Source of the DNA: Aquila chrysaetos chrysaetos
Lineage: Eukaryota; Chordata; Aves; Accipitriformes; Accipitridae
Direction of reading: 5' to 3'
Assembly: GCF_900496995.4 (NCBI RefSeq)
Contig: NC_044010.1
Location: forward strand, 1,240,001 to 1,304,000
DNA length: 64,000 bases
The notes under the pieces were generated by a model, which saw only the letters and a list, made by a program, of their open reading frames with translations, searched no databases and was not told the origin of the DNA. This document shows, one piece after another, positions 1 to 14,400 of the stretch; the first letter of the stretch is position 1, and each line of letters opens with the position of its first letter. Made by a program: the position numbers and the translations under genes.

Positions 1-2440
1 GTTGCTGCAGGCTCTAGAAGCAAGGACGATATTCACACCATTCCACTGGTACCACATGTAGGAGTTTGGAGCCCACCGCGGTCAGGAGTTCCTCAGAGAC
101 TGGAAACGCCACTGATCTCGGCACTGACTAATCCCACTGCCTCAGAAGCGAGGGAATGGGATTACTCCTTCAGTAGCAATTCCTGGTCATCGCGGCAGCC
201 ACTGAAACAGCCGCTTGCGAGGAGCAGAAGGGCAGCAACCAGCTGCTTAAGGCAGCAGCCACTGCGTAGCTGTTCAAACCCCTCTTGGTTTTTTGCTTCA
301 TCTTTGGATGAAGCAGGACTTTCTTTGTCCATGACACAGGATCGCTAATCCCTCCGATGCCAGGAGAGGCCAGTGAGGAGAGGGGGATGCTCCACCTGAA
401 GAGCCTGCAGAAAGGGACCATCAGGAGCTCCCGCTCACTGACCTTCTGCTCTCGCTTGACCAGGCAGTGCTGTGCACAGGGAAGAGCAAAAGACGGACTG
501 CAAAGCAGTGAAGGAGCTGCTGCGTCAGTCCAGTCATTGACTGCCAAACCCTCCTTCCGTCTCGGAAAGGTGGCTGTGCAGCTCTCCTGAAGGAAAAGGT
601 TTAACCGCTTGTAGTGGAAAAGCATGGCCTGAAGGTAAGCCAATGCTTAGACACTTTTATGGCCACCTCGCTCCCTCCAGCCACCCATTCCCATCTCCCT
701 CACTGCAGTGTTGTCAACGTATTATCTCATATATATGCAAGATTTATTGCACAGGCTTGTCAAGCCTTGAGCCTGGGTAGAAATCCATATATGCTGTCCT
801 TTTTCTTTCATTCCCATTTGTGAGTGACATACCCTGTGGGTGGCGGTGGGGGAATCACATACAGCATGCATGACTCTGTGTTGTATTTACCGTTAATGCT
901 GTAGCTGCTCCCTCTGTCTCCTGTAGCTTTCACTGAATATTTTATCAGGGAGGATGGGAGAGAGGGACATTGCTGTAGCTTTCTGATCTTTGTATTTCAT
1001 GATTGTCCTGTTCTTACTGGGGTGCTCTGGAGTTGGGGAGGGTATATTGGTATCTGGCTATTACACTAGTGGTGGCAAGGGGGCAAATCTTTCTACCGAG
1101 TTCTGGGACTCAAGTGTGGTGTTTGGTCCACACGTCCCAGCCCAGTAAATACACCTGTCACGCCATCATTCCCTCGTTAAATGCTTGTAGAAACAAGTAG
1201 ACGTGTTTATGTCCACTCAGGTATTAGCACAAAACCCCCATATTCCCAGGTCAATGCAAAGCTATGCAATTTCTAATACAGTATCTTTTTTTTTTTAATA
1301 TAGGGATCAAAATAAGCTACAGCAGTTTTTTATCACTACTTATGCAGCCAGGCCAGAGGAGAACCGAGCAGCAGGCTCTACTTGCTGGTGAACCAAGGGC
1401 GACCATGACAACTGCAGGAACTTGGTAGATGCTCAGAGACAGAGAATGCGGAAGATCTGCAGGAACCTGTCCAGCTAGCGCCTAGTCTGCTTTCTAGGCA
1501 ACTGACAGGTAAGAGGAAATAATTCTGTACTAGTAGCTCTGGGACAAATGCCAGTTTGCCTGTGAGAGAGGAGGGTTAAAGGTTGTTTATGTGATTAACA
1601 CAAATTCAAATTTAGGGCACTTAATGTTCACGTGGCAGTCCAAGAAATGTCAGGACTGACCTGAACACCAATGTGGCATTCCTGGAAGGAAAGAGCTTAA
1701 GTACCAGTCTTACTTGAAACATAACTGGATTCACAGCAAATACATTCCAGAAAGTGCAGTGAGACAACTAACGTTACCAGTATACTTGGTAACTTAAACA
1801 AAGATAATTCTAAAGTTTTTGGGTTTTTTTGTTTTTCTTTTAAAAACTTTTAAATGTTATATTTTTTTCCTACTCACTTTGCACATTCTCTGTTGAAGCG
1901 CTCTAGCTACAGTCTAAGTCAGCCCTTCTCTCTCCCCCGCTCTCCTCACCCAATCGCTCAACTCTTCTTTGAGGAGATCTGTACAAGAAAAAGATGCAGG
2001 TGACTTCCCCTCAAAGCCCTGCTGGGCTGTGCAGAGCAAGAGCTTCAAAAAGGATCAGATGTAAAAGGGCCTAAACTCAGCAAAATTGTATTGGTCCTGT
2101 GTTAAGAGAAGCTGGATGGTATACTTATAACCATGTACGAAACGGGAAGGGAATAAGCATTTTGTACTCGGTGGTTAGTTGGACTCTTCTTAGAAAGACT
2201 TTCTTCCAAAGATATTTTTTTTTTTTTTTAAAATCAGAGCAGCTTACTTTCACCTGCAAAGCCAGGGCAAAACAACTCAAAGCTGCAGCTATGTTCATCA
2301 CTGCCTTTCTTTTGATAATCTCCACAAAGACAGGATTGGAATTGCTTTAGCCTGCTGTGTAACTTCCATTTTGTCCTCATTTAAAGCACTGTCATATTAT
2401 GGGGTAGTTCAGACAACAGAAGACGACTGCTGCAAAAAAA
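1..2440. other. Intergenic DNA 3' of NCAPD2
   Basis: I see no gene here. Both strands hold only short open frames with no recognisable domain. From human synteny GAPDH would be the next gene in this direction, but I find neither its N-terminal coding exon nor a CpG-rich promoter, so it must lie beyond the window edge. The interval contains T-rich runs near 1286 and 1830 and an 18-base word at about 2150 that recurs at about 8318. Confidence 0.6.
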
Positions 2441-2445
2441 GAAGT

Positions 2446-2451
2446 TTTATT
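2446..2451 (-). promoter_or_regulatory. NCAPD2: Probable NCAPD2 poly(A) signal
   Basis: A canonical AATAAA reads on the minus strand, about 26 bases beyond the NCAPD2 stop codon (2478-2480). If used, cleavage near 2425-2435 would leave a 3' UTR of only about 50 bases. I did not see another strong signal close behind it. Confidence 0.5.
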
Positions 2452-2477
2452 TTTAAAGACAGTGGCAGATGGTTCCC

Positions 2478-5400
2478 TCAGCGCAGCCGACGGGCTGAAG
2501 ATCTGGTGATGGGAGTTGTTTTGGTGGGGGTTTCTTCCTCTGTTAATTCTGCCGATAGCTCTAAAGAGAGTAAAATGTGTCAATAACCAGCACTCCACTG
2601 CCTTGAACAGGGAAATCTACAGGCTACCTAGGCAGTGCTCTGAAGCCCTACACACCTTCTGCCCATTACCAAAAGAACATCCCCGTTGGACCAAATCTAC
2701 AGTCTTTCTCCACTTTCACCTTTTGAGCACATATGTACAATGCCTTACCGTCCTCAGAGCTGTTCTCCTCATCACTGGAGAAGGTGATAACAGCTTTTTT
2801 GGGTGGAGGGCGCTTTTGGGCACGCTTTTGATTTCGGAAGGAGCGAGGCTGGGGTGTGACAAAATCACCATCCCTGTTGGCTGTGCTCAGGGGCTGGCGA
2901 CGTGAACCTGCCAAGAAAAAAAACCATAAAAAACAACAACAAAAAAAGAGAAAGGTAGCAGCCATTCTGTCTGTAAGGGTGAGGAAAAGTCCCTAGGTGT
3001 CTCTGCTGGACTGCACGATCAGGGGAAGGCTGCAGTCTCGCAGTCTCACAGAAGGAACATACCTCCTGTTGGTTTCTGCTTGGCCGGCTCTGGCATTGAA
3101 GTTCTACTACCTTCCTGGCATGTCTCTGCTGAATCCAGCGCTCGGTTGTGGGAGGCAGACAGCTTCTGCTCCAGCTCTTCAGCCAGAGTCTGATGGAGAT
3201 GTAACACAGTGGGGAAAGAAGGAGAAAAAAAAAAAAAAAAAAAAAGAGAGAGAGAAGGTGGGGGGGGGAGAAGTATTACATCCATAGCAGAATTGCCATC
3301 AAGTTCTCTGATAAACTGTAAATCGGTAGGGGTGAGGAGTAGCCTGCTTAAAATGGAGAACTGCAGGGCTTTCCAGTCATTGTGTGTAAAAAGCAATTGT
3401 TTTCCTGGCCTGGACACTTGCTCCCCATCCTTACTTTATTTTCAGGTTTGCCGGCTGCTCTGCGGAATCGAACCAGCACAGTTTGGAAACAACTGTAGAC
3501 AGCTGGGTCTTGGAGCTTGTCTGCAAAGCAGTCAAAGTTGTCCTGCAGCTTGTGAAGGCCCCGTTCTGAGAGGGGAAGCAGAGTAAGGCAGTGGGACAGA
3601 TCCCGATATTGACGCTCAGTTCTGGGAAAGACAAAGATTGCCATTAGCTTTTGTGAAAAGGCGTATGCAAGGATGAGTACATCCTACCTAGAACTACAGC
3701 ACATGAAGATAAAGCATTTCCTGCAGGTGCTTCTGCCCTGTAGGACGTGAGATTCAAGTTGTTCTGTTACAGGTCAGTTACTGAGTGCCATGCCGCATCA
3801 TACGCAACCACCGCTGTACTCCAAAGACACTGACTTAGTGTCTGTCAGAAAAACATGAAGGCTTCACTGTCAAAGAACACAGTCACTTGTTTAAAAAGTG
3901 TCAGAAGTTATTGCTGGCTATGAGGAAAAAATGCACTCAGTAAGGTGGGAACTCCTCTTGAAGGGCCTTATTTCAACCAAATAATAAAAAAAACCCTGGC
4001 TGCTCATTTTTGCATGTTTGAGATAGTCTCAAGCAGAAGCTGTATTTGATGTTCTCTCTCTTTCCTGGCCAGTTACAGGCCAGTTACATAAAGAAGGCCA
4101 TTTTCATTAACATAGAAAGTGAACAAATAACAACTGCTGTATCAAAGGAGGACTACATTCAAATTCCAGCAAAAGTTACTTTAAAAAAAAAAGGGGGGGG
4201 GGGTTATAAAAAGCAAACTAACATCATTAATGTAGCTCACTGTGACGGAACAGGAGGAAAAAAAGCGAGGCTGAAGCCCCTATTATTAATACATACAAAA
4301 CAGAGGGCCAGAAGTCTGTCCTGCATGTGCTCTCCCAGAACGCACTGTCCAAATGCAGACAGATGGAGCACAAAGCTGCAGCATCCAGGTGTTTCCACAT
4401 TTAAAGTCTGAACGATACCTGGCATGTTGCTATGTTTAGATCTCCAGAAATGCTGAGGAGGGTGATGGTGGCTGTCAAATCTTTTCTGATAAGCTCCTGT
4501 TTTAACCTGGAGTGAGAGTCTCACTCTAGCATTACTGCTAGTGTGCATTAAACTCATCATCTTCGTGGTACAGAAATATTAGGACATTTTAGTAAAGTCT
4601 AGACATGGCTCTTTACGATTGTGATGTGAAGAGCTCACCAGTGTTCCTGGGAGACAATTTTGGAGAGAGGGGCCACTCTCCACTCCAGCTCAGGAAACAA
4701 AATCCAAATATTTCTGGGGAATATGCAACTCCCTGAGGCAGCTGAGCAGGTCACACGCTCAGGCACTGTGTACAAGTGGCCAAGATAAGCAGACACAGCT
4801 TAAACCTCAAGGGCAAAGCCACAACGATGGAGAAGGAAAACCACAGGAATGGAGGAAGGCAGGGTGCACCAAAGCCAGTGGAAGGTAAAATGAAGATATC
4901 ACTGAAAGTACATGACAGAGAGGCAGATAAATTTCTACTATCTTTCTTCTGGGGGGGGGGGGGGGGGCGGGAAGCACATCTGGGTCAGTGAAGTTACAGC
5001 TTGGGAAGCAGGGGGAAAGAAGCAACAAAAATAACCCGAAAACCCAAGAAGCAAAATGATATCCCAGGTTCACAGGATGGGTCCTGCACTATATACTCCG
5101 TAATCAGCACCACGAGCAAGGCATACACATCTTGCAGACAGAACAGAGCAAAGGACCAAGTGTGTAGTGACACAAGCCCTAGAATAAGAAAACAGAGTCC
5201 CAGGCATAGAGTTAGTACTGAGCAGCCCACGCATGCAGAACAAGGACAGGCCTGTATCAACAGACAGGACTGCAGGGGAGATCCCAACTTCTCAGTTGAA
5301 CACACTGATTTCTTAGCTGAGGTGCAAGGGAATAGCCTGTGGAGAAGGACCACAAAGGTGCATAAGAGCCACATGTGGGATGTCTCCTTGCTCAGCTCTA

Positions 5401-8400
5401 ATGCAGATCTAAATTATCACAAAACCTTTTCCCTAAGAAAGGAGTGAAGGGAGAGCGGCCAATCACAGTGTAATAAGACTAGAAGCCTTAATTTATACAT
5501 ATTTATTCATGTATTTTTAGGAGGAAGATAGAAAAAAAAACGGGGCGGGGGGGACACCTAATCCAGGTTATCTCAGCATTTTTCACTTTGGCACATGAAG
5601 ATATGATGGGAACCTGTTACAACCACTATATACAAGCTAGTTTCTTACAACAATTCTTAAGAAGCAGACTTGCTTGTCAGGAAGATTAGGATTGCAACGC
5701 ACCTGGCAGTCCGGAATCGCTGACAAAGTTTCTCCACCAAGCTCTCTGTCTGTTTGTCTTTTGTAATATATGAGAATAGATGTCTGCAATGGAAAAAAAT
5801 AGTTGAGAGCCCAGAGAGGAAACCCCCTTTCTGCCTACACCAAGGGAGGCCTGCAGCTATCCTATCCAGCGATCAGCTGGGTGGTCCTCCAAAAGATGAC
5901 AACATTGCTCTGCATGCCTCAGACTCAGTTCAGGGTAAGGTATAAGCATATATATATTTCCCTGTTGGGGGACAGCTGCTATGGCATAACATGTAATTAA
6001 AACTGCATGTTTGAATAATAGCACCTGCCTAGGATGAAACTAAGAAACTAAAGCAAAGACCCTTGTAGGTCCAGAGTAAGAAGTGCTAATGTCTGTGTAG
6101 GGTCTGAGGTAGGAGGGACGCTGAAAAGGCTGCAGTGTCGATTTCTGATCAGCTCCTTCCATCCAGTTTTAAGAGCATGCAACACCTCCAGACAATCTCC
6201 TCACTTCACAAGTTGTGCTGGCAGACTAGTATGTCTGACGAGCAGACCTTGAGGGGAGTGGGGTGGCATGCAGTATTTTTTTTTTTCCCCCCTTCAAAAC
6301 CATTCTTTTGACTTGCTCATTATTAATTTGCTGAAGGTGTGTTGCTGTATTTTGGATCAATGCAAAAGTGAGCGTTACTTTGCACTGAAGTGGGAACAAA
6401 GCCTAACAGAACTTACATGCTGACCCGATCCCCTGTTCTTCTTAGCTTCTTGAGGAATACAGAGACATGAACTTTAAGTTAAGTACTTCTGCATTTTGCA
6501 TGACATTCTCATAGAAATCACTGAATAACTTCTATTCATTAAGAAGGTCCTGCTGGCCTGCCTTTTTCTTGTACCAACATTTCTGTTAACTTAAGCTCAG
6601 TCAGGTTGCCACTGGCCTTGATATAAGTGCTCCAAGCACATCCTTGTTTAGTCTTTGTTATATCTACCACCATCACACCAAGCTTCTTTTCTAGATATGG
6701 AACAGAGGCCGTATCCTCAAGAGTCCTCCCTTTGCATTTGTTCCAGCATCAATTCATCTTTCTTTAACTGAAGTGACCAGGACCATGGCAGCATTCCAGG
6801 CAAGGTCTCACCAGCACTACCAACGCTTCCCTATACGTAAACCAGAAATAACTTGACTGCTAAAATAGCAAGGGGAATACATCTCTAACTTTAGCCATAG
6901 ATTTACAGAAGAGGTTAAACAATTTCTAAACATTCAACCTTATGTTTTTTCTGCTAGTTTTCGTCTCAGTTATTACTGTAACCCTCTCATTCTCCACAGG
7001 AGTCTTTTAACAGTGATGGTCCCCCCACTACCCCTATCTTTTTTATACCTCCCTATTCTACAGTTTGGCAAGTATCCCTGGAACATAAGCCACTGCTTTC
7101 TTCCTAGCCTGTGCTTTTGTCCACCACTGTTTCTGAGTGAAACTGGATCCTCTCCACAATGTAAGCATTTCATATAGCGCTACATGGGGAAATAGTTCAG
7201 TTTCAACTACTTTTCCCTTTTTTCCCATTTAAAGGATATGATGTGGTGTGCTAACTGATGATGAGGTCTTCTTTAAAATTAGTTAGCTTTAGACTAATTT
7301 GATACCCGTCTACTTTGTGAAATTGATACTGCCTTTTCTCTTATTTGCCAGGCACCTCTAGTTCTCTCCCTGCATGTTGCTGGAAGACTGAAAAGTCCAT
7401 CTATAGCTGTCTTAACCACACTAATCACACTTTAATGCAAGTGCTACACTTACGATTCTCTAGGTATGTGGTAACATCTCCAGTTTGACATTTATTAAAA
7501 ATTGTACTGAAAATTCCAAAATTATGTCCCATTCTTTTTACATGCCACCTTCTTGTTTCTCTGTGCCGGTTTGCTTCCACTTCAGACACTAACTTTCCCT
7601 TCTACACGTGCTGTCACTAGCCACATGCTGCATTTCCCATTATTTCACATTACCCTCCTTACTAAAAGCTGAAGCAAAACATCCATCTACTTTTGCAGCC
7701 ATAGATTATTTTCAGTCTCAATTTCAGCCTCACTAATAGACCTTTTCTGTGCCTTGCAATTCCTACCTGTCCAAAATTACATCCGTCTTTCTAAAGGCAC
7801 TGGATTCTCGTGGACAGAAAGACTAGTTGAAAAATCACTGGAGATTTTATTGTAATTTACCACTAAAGACATTCTTTGTGCTGTCTATGAGCAACCAATA
7901 CCCTCAGACCGAAATATTCCAGTACGTCTCTATACTATGGAGTAAGGCTTTGTTGGAAAAAAAAAAAAAACCAAAAAACAACAAACACCAAAAACAAAAC
8001 TAAGAAAACCAAACCCAAACCTGTTACTTTAACTACAGCTTTACTAAAATTGCTTACAAAAATCCAGTAGACCACCAAATTGACAAAGGTGGCAGAGTCT
8101 TTAAAATCTGTTGTGTTGTCCCGATGTTGCATAGCCACATTCCCATGCATAAAACCAACTGTCTTCCTTTTCTAGAGGGAAAGTCGTTTTGAATGGGCTA
8201 GTGGAAACTCTTTGTGGAGTCTCTCCTCACTCCCAACTATGTGGCTTTAGAATCCATTCCCCCAGCATGACTCCATTTCAGATACAGACTGAAAAAGTCA
8301 GATCAAGGAGAACAACTGGAATAAGCATTTTGTACATGTGTCCTGGTTTCAGCTGGGATAGAGTTAGTTTTCTTTCTAGTAGCTGGTATAGTGTTATGTT

Positions 8401-11400
8401 TTGGATTTAGGATGAGAAGAATGTTGATAACACACTGATGTTTTCAGTTGATGCTAAGTAGTGTTTATACTAAGTCAAGGATTTTTGAGCTTCTCATGCT
8501 CAGCCAGCAAGAAGGCTGGAGGGGCACAAGAAGTTGGGAGGGGACACAGCCGGGACAGCTGACCCAAACTGGCCAGAGGAATATTCCATACCACGTGATG
8601 TCATGCCTAGTACACCAGCTGGGGGGAGTTGGCCAGGGGGGCAGATCACTGCTTGGGGGACTAACTGGGCATTGGTTGGCGAACGGTGAGCAATTGCATT
8701 GTGCATCACTTGTTTTGTACATTCCAATTCTTTTATTCTTGTCATTTTATTATTGTTATCATTATTATTTTCTTCCTTTCTGTCCTATTAAACTGTCTTT
8801 ATCTCAACCCATGATTTTTACTCCCCCCCCCTCCGATTCTCTCCCCCATCCCACTGGGTGGGCGGGGAGTGAGTGAGTGGCTGCATGGTGCTTAGCTGCT
8901 GGCTGGGGTTAAATCATGACAATATGTCACTGTAGTTTCTCTTCCCTGGATCTGGCACCCTCTTTGCATAAACGTAGTCCTGGTCAAAAGAGATTCCTTT
9001 AACCCCAGAATACCTCATAATAATGTGGAAGGATTCCTCCTCTACGCCGCAGTCAGGATCTGAGAGGCGACTGATTATGTCTGGAAGCAGGTTATAGATG
9101 GCATTACCCTGTGCAGAATACAAAGTTCTACATGAGATACAGAATTGTGAAGGACAGCTGGAGTCAAGCCAAATAAGCTGCCCACTTAAAATTACCTCAT
9201 TTCTCCCCGTCCCAAATCTACTGACTGAAAACACCAGCTTTTTGACACAAGCTGTACACAGCCAGCCAAACCTATCCAGGACCACTTGGCTGAAGCTAAG
9301 GGCGGCAGGGGGGAACCCAACCAACCAACAACCCTTGGTTTGCAACAGCTCTGCTCTTTGGCAGACTTGGATGCAGTTTCTTTGCTTTCCAGCCTTGTCA
9401 CAACCCAACACAAAAGCTTCCTGATAAAGGAAACTTGCACAGCAGTTCAGCTCAAGGAACTGACTCCCATCTTGCCTGAAAAGGTCCAGTTCAGATTCCT
9501 TTTCCACTGCTTTTACGTGGTTTTGTCATAGACACTGCAGAGATGGGAAGTCAGTACAGTCAGGTGGCTGGCTCTGCTTTTAATAGAGCAAGCCAAGATA
9601 GTAAAGCCCCAGTATCATTGCAGCTTCTCAGGCAATAAATCTCAAACTCTTCATGTTGAATGAACAGTACAGGGGGTAATGCTGCTGCTATTCTTACCCT
9701 GCTTGGGCTGTAACTGCTTCAATTGAAGTATCTCAATGTCATACAGCCAAGAACAACTTTGAAAGGTTTCAGAGATAGTGCACTGCCTGAGCCATAAGGT
9801 CAGGGAACCCTGTTGTAAGGCCTAAAGGTAACCTGCAGAAAACTGTTCCCAACCCTGTGCTGCGTGTATGCAAGAAAGCAAAGGGACAAGGCACTGGCTT
9901 AGAGCCTGCCTTCCGATGTGAACAGATGAGGTCAAATTCAGCAACATCAGGGTTGCAACAAAACTCATGTTGCAAAATTTCCTTTATCTACCCTCAATTA
10001 GGCAACATAGAGGGACAGACAGCTGCTCTACACCACTAACGCACCTTCTCCAGGACTCAACTCTTTTGTCATTGACCCAGCCTCCACCAGCCCTTCCCCA
10101 CACTTGTGAACTAAGGTCCCTGAGCATCCACTTGCCTTGTTGGAGAGTTCACTGAAAAAGTTCTGAGCCACTCCCATGATTGCCTCCTCTGGGTCTATAA
10201 GCAGACATGCCATTTCGCTCACTTGGCCCTTCACCTTTACCATGTCTTTGAGGATGAGGTGAGTCATCACCAGTCCAGCCGTCTGCCTCACGCTTGGGCA
10301 GGGGTCCCGCAACCTGACAGAAGCATATAGTTACCACAGAAAGCAGCTGAGTATCTTGAAGTTACTGATACCCACAGCCTACTCCACAGCCCAGGTCCGT
10401 TGTCTCCCTGCACCGACACCTTCAAATTTGGATTCCTGGGTCATTCTCACTATCTGGAGGCCCAATGTCACCCATCCACAGAGCTCTCATCACTTGTCCT
10501 CTCCCAGCAATGAGTGTAGCATTACCTGGCATAGAGATGCGATGTCCAAGGCTCCACCAGGTTGGGGAAACGGATGGCCAGATCTCCTGCTGCAATAATG
10601 AGGTTGGATCTCACACCAGGCAGAGTGGACTTCTCCATCATAGTGAACAGCAGGCGCAAGTGGGAGTCACAGAACTCGGAGCTGATGAGATACAGTACAG
10701 AAAAGGCGGCATAGATACCAAAATCCCATCTCACAGAGAGCAGACACACACACACACACAACACACAAAAATAAAAAACTATGAAAGCTCTTTTGTGTTT
10801 GTTCTCTCCACAGGAAAGGAGTTGCAACATTTGCTTGTGCTTTAGTACTAGGAAGGCTGGGAAGGGAACACTGGCATGACTAGACATTACCTGATCATGC
10901 AGAGTTTGCCAAGAGTTAGGGCTGCAGCAGCCGAGAGCGCCGAATCACTGTAGAGCCCAGGGTTGTTGCAGATCTTGAGCACCAGTGGAACAAAGGCAGA
11001 GAACAGGTGCTTCCCTAGAGAGCGGGGATAAAGACAGCAAGTATGAGAGCACTGTTGGTGCATCCGTCTAAGAGCAATGACTCAATATATCCCAGAACTC
11101 CTGCAAACTACAGAAACTGGTTGACTCACTTTCACCATTGAAAAACCACCTCCAGAGAGGCAGAGCAAAGAAACAGACAGCCTACATAGAAACTGACACC
11201 AGACAAAAAATTACAGCATTTCCTTCTGAAGGAAACAGCCTTCCTCCTTCTGGATCTGTTACCCACCATACCTGTTCTTTCACACAGGCAGAAGGAACCA
11301 GTACTCCTTGGTGGCAGCCACACTTACCATCTAGAAGTTCTTTCTCACAAACATTGCGGATGAGCTCAGCCTCGGTGTCATCAGCTGTGGCTCCCACAAG

Positions 11401-14400
11401 GCCCAGCTCCTCCTCCATAGTGGTCTCATTTCCTGTGCTCTGTGCAGAAAGGAAAACTGTGAAAAAGATGACAGGCAACAATAACCCCTTCCTTCACGAA
11501 GTACTCTTCTCTTGGGTGAGAGGTGCATGCATGTTACCAGCAGCATGACTAGAGTCGAGAACAACAGACTGATGGAGAGTTTTATAACCCACTTTTCCCT
11601 GAGAACTGAATGAAACTGTGAAGGGTAGTCCAGGATTTGCCACTCCACATGTCACAGAACACCAATGAAAAAGAACACCTAAGCTACTGAAGCTACTAAG
11701 CTGAGACAGGCATAGGAAACATCTGGCATCAATACCTGAGTCCAGCACAACTTAAGGGACATGCAAATCCTAAAAGAAAGAAGTTCCAAGCAGCCTGTGA
11801 ATTGCTGGTCTTCTGAGCAAGATTACGGGAAACTTTATAGAAAGGCAAAAGCAACACAAGGGAAGAAGAAAGACATGAGTGTTGCATGGGGACCAAATCT
11901 GCATCCAACTGCTGTTTATTGGAAAATCTCAGTTACCTCCTCCTGTGTGGGAAATGATAGTGCCACTGATAAGCAGGGCGGATGAGGAAATGAACTACAG
12001 ATTTCTCTGGACAGAGCAGTATAGGCATCTAATAGAGACTAGATACTTAGGGACACACAACATTTTTCTCTATTCTTACTCAAGAAAGTCAGCCTCGCTA
12101 CACTCTGGAATATGTTCTGAGGTAGACCTAACCAAACGGGGTATTTCTCTCATACAGGTCCCATTAAGAAAGCTACTATTAAACTTTTATCATTACCACC
12201 TGAGAGAGGACAGGACCCTCAAACCCTGTGGACTGGAACCCAAGGTTCCAGAAGCCCTTTTCCAAAACTCAGGATACAAGTGAGTATTCTTCACCACTAG
12301 CAGCAATTGTAAAAGATTGCACTGGTAAGAAAGGAGATGATGAGTAGAAAGGAAATGTTTGCCTGAAGCACGAAGATAAGCATGGCCAGGACATCACCCT
12401 TCATTCCCTCCTCTCTGCCTCTTCAAAACCCAAGACCAGTGTGAGTTTTATTGAACAGGGTCATTCAAGGACCTCAGCTCTCCCTGCTAATCCTAACCAA
12501 CACGTGTCCGTTTCTATTACCAAAACATGCATTACCCTGGACCTCGTGCGTCCTCAGGAGCGCATTCTTCAGAAGTTTGCTGTAGCAGTTGCTGGGACAC
12601 TAGAAGAAATAGGAAATTGCCCATAGGAAAAAAAACCCTCAGTTCTCACCCGGAGTCTCTTCTGCCTCATGCTGCTGTCAGAATGCTTCCTGGTTTTCTC
12701 CTCCTCTCTGAGGATGCGGCGTCTGCGTAGCTCTGCACTCACTGACACTTCCAAATGTGCTACCTGCTGCAGTGCCACCTGTCCCACAAGGGACACGAGG
12801 TGTGTCAGCAGGAACGTGGGGAGACTGCTAGCACCACCAGAGACTCTGCTGGGAGAAACTCCTGGATCTAGTGGAGAAAAATTACTACAGTTCAGTGTTG
12901 ATCTATAGACCTCTTCCCCCATCAGTTACTGCCAAGTCTCACGGTATAACCCATCTCCATGCTCCACAGACTCCTTCACAGCACTCGCACCCTTCCGCGC
13001 CAACACCTCCACTAGCCCCTCAGTTCTGTTCTCCTCCTGCAGTTACTCTAGGCCACCCACGTGCAGCACTAGAAACCATGGGTACAGATTTCCTTCACCA
13101 GCTTTCTTCCTCACCAGCTTTCTGCCCATCAGCTTCCTGCAGCTTCTCCAGAGCTTGCTGACTGCACACCTGCAGGATGTGAGCACATATCTCCTCTGCC
13201 CCTTCCGCTAGCTGGTAGATGAGCATTACCGCTGCCTCCATGAAGGGGATCCAGTGACCACTTGGCTGGTCAAAGCCTGTTGAGGAGAGGGAGCATTGTA
13301 CCGCACATGCCAGCAACAACACAGGCTGTCTCACAGTCCAACTCCATCTCCTCCAAACCTACTGCTGACATGAGCTCACCTTTACTCACAGTCTTACTCA
13401 GGCAACCAAAGAGCATATGGTTCTGTGGCAGTCGAAAAGGTGTGTTGTTATTCCCCAGCGCTGGCTGCAGAGAGAACAGATGAGTTACTTTTACCACACA
13501 AAAGATCCCCCCATGACCCTCTCGGTACTTAACCTTGCCGTGTGCACAATGCTCATCAAACCCATGCTAGGCCCATGGCAGGGACATCCAGTACTGCTCT
13601 GCAACTGAACACACAGCAGGGACATTACTGTCACTTTTGAAGGCATGGTGGCAGCACTAGGTGGATTTAAAGCTTGGCCAAATGATGATCCCAGGTCAAC
13701 CCAGACAGTTCCACTACTTCACCTTAAAGCAAAATAACTCTTCTGAAATCTCAAAATAACTCTTTTTAAATCTCATATGATTTCCTCATTATCCACAATA
13801 AATGAAGAGGGAAACTTTTAGAGCATCTTCAGAGTTATCAACAGCGAGGCAGCTAGACGCCCTTGCCTGGGGTTTCTCCAGAACCATGAGGTTTTGTTTA
13901 AAAGCAAAGTATCATCAGTAGAAATAACAGAGGATAGCTCTGGATCCAACATCACCTCACACTTAAGCTGCTGCCGTCTCACCACATTTTAGGTTGGGAA
14001 TAAAAGAACCCAGAGAACTACTAAACCAAGTATGACAATGCCTGAGATATCCCAGCACACCTGTGGCTGCCTGATAAAAATATACTTGACCAAAACGAGC
14101 TACTGCTTGAGGATTTACAAGCTTTCAGTAGCTGGAAACAAAATTTCTCAATTCACTACAACCTTACTCTCTGTACTGAATTTCTGATTGGGGGCGGAGC
14201 AAAGGAAGAGCTACCACAGTCATTCAAGTATCTACAGTTCAGTCCCTTCTCACATACAAACTTAACTGCAGTTAAGTCAATCTAAAATTGAACTACAACC
14301 ATCTTCAGAACATTCTTAAATGTTGTGATACACCCTAATTCACGAAGGTCCTCCAGTAGTGTCCCCAGTGGAAGGGGCAAACACAGAACGATGGTGCTGT

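Larger units (their letters stand above)
2478..11439 (-). other. NCAPD2: NCAPD2 exons 22-31 (residues 969-1401)
   Basis: Exons in transcript order: 11328-11439, 10891-11014, 10526-10681, 10136-10313, 9014-9108, 5703-5783, 3435-3621, 3063-3189, 2749-2907, 2478-2560. Exons 22-28 encode the conserved Cnd1 C-terminal HEAT domain: TMEEELGLVGATADDTEAE, VRSNLIIAAGDLAIRFPNL, AGLVMTHLILKDMVKVKGQ, NAIYNLLPDIISRLSDP, SYITKDKQTESLVEKLCQR. Exons 29-31 encode a basic, Ser- and Asp-rich tail with TP motifs: DFVTPQPRS in exon 30, EETPTK and TTPITR in exon 31. Exon 27 is a lone 81-base exon between two long introns (1.9 and 3.2 kb). Exon 31 is short (83 bases) and includes the TGA stop. Confidence 0.93.

Noticed and set aside
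170-643. 157-codon minus-strand frame near the window start as an extra NCAPD2 exon or a GAPDH exon
   Set aside because: NCAPD2 ends cleanly at 2478 with a conserved C-terminus, and this frame shows neither the GAPDH N-terminus nor usable splice borders.
7990-8060. A sequence complementary to the U5 snRNA loop (TTTAGTAAA on the minus strand) as a guide RNA
   Set aside because: No D box lies at the required spacing, and a nine-base match is expected by chance.
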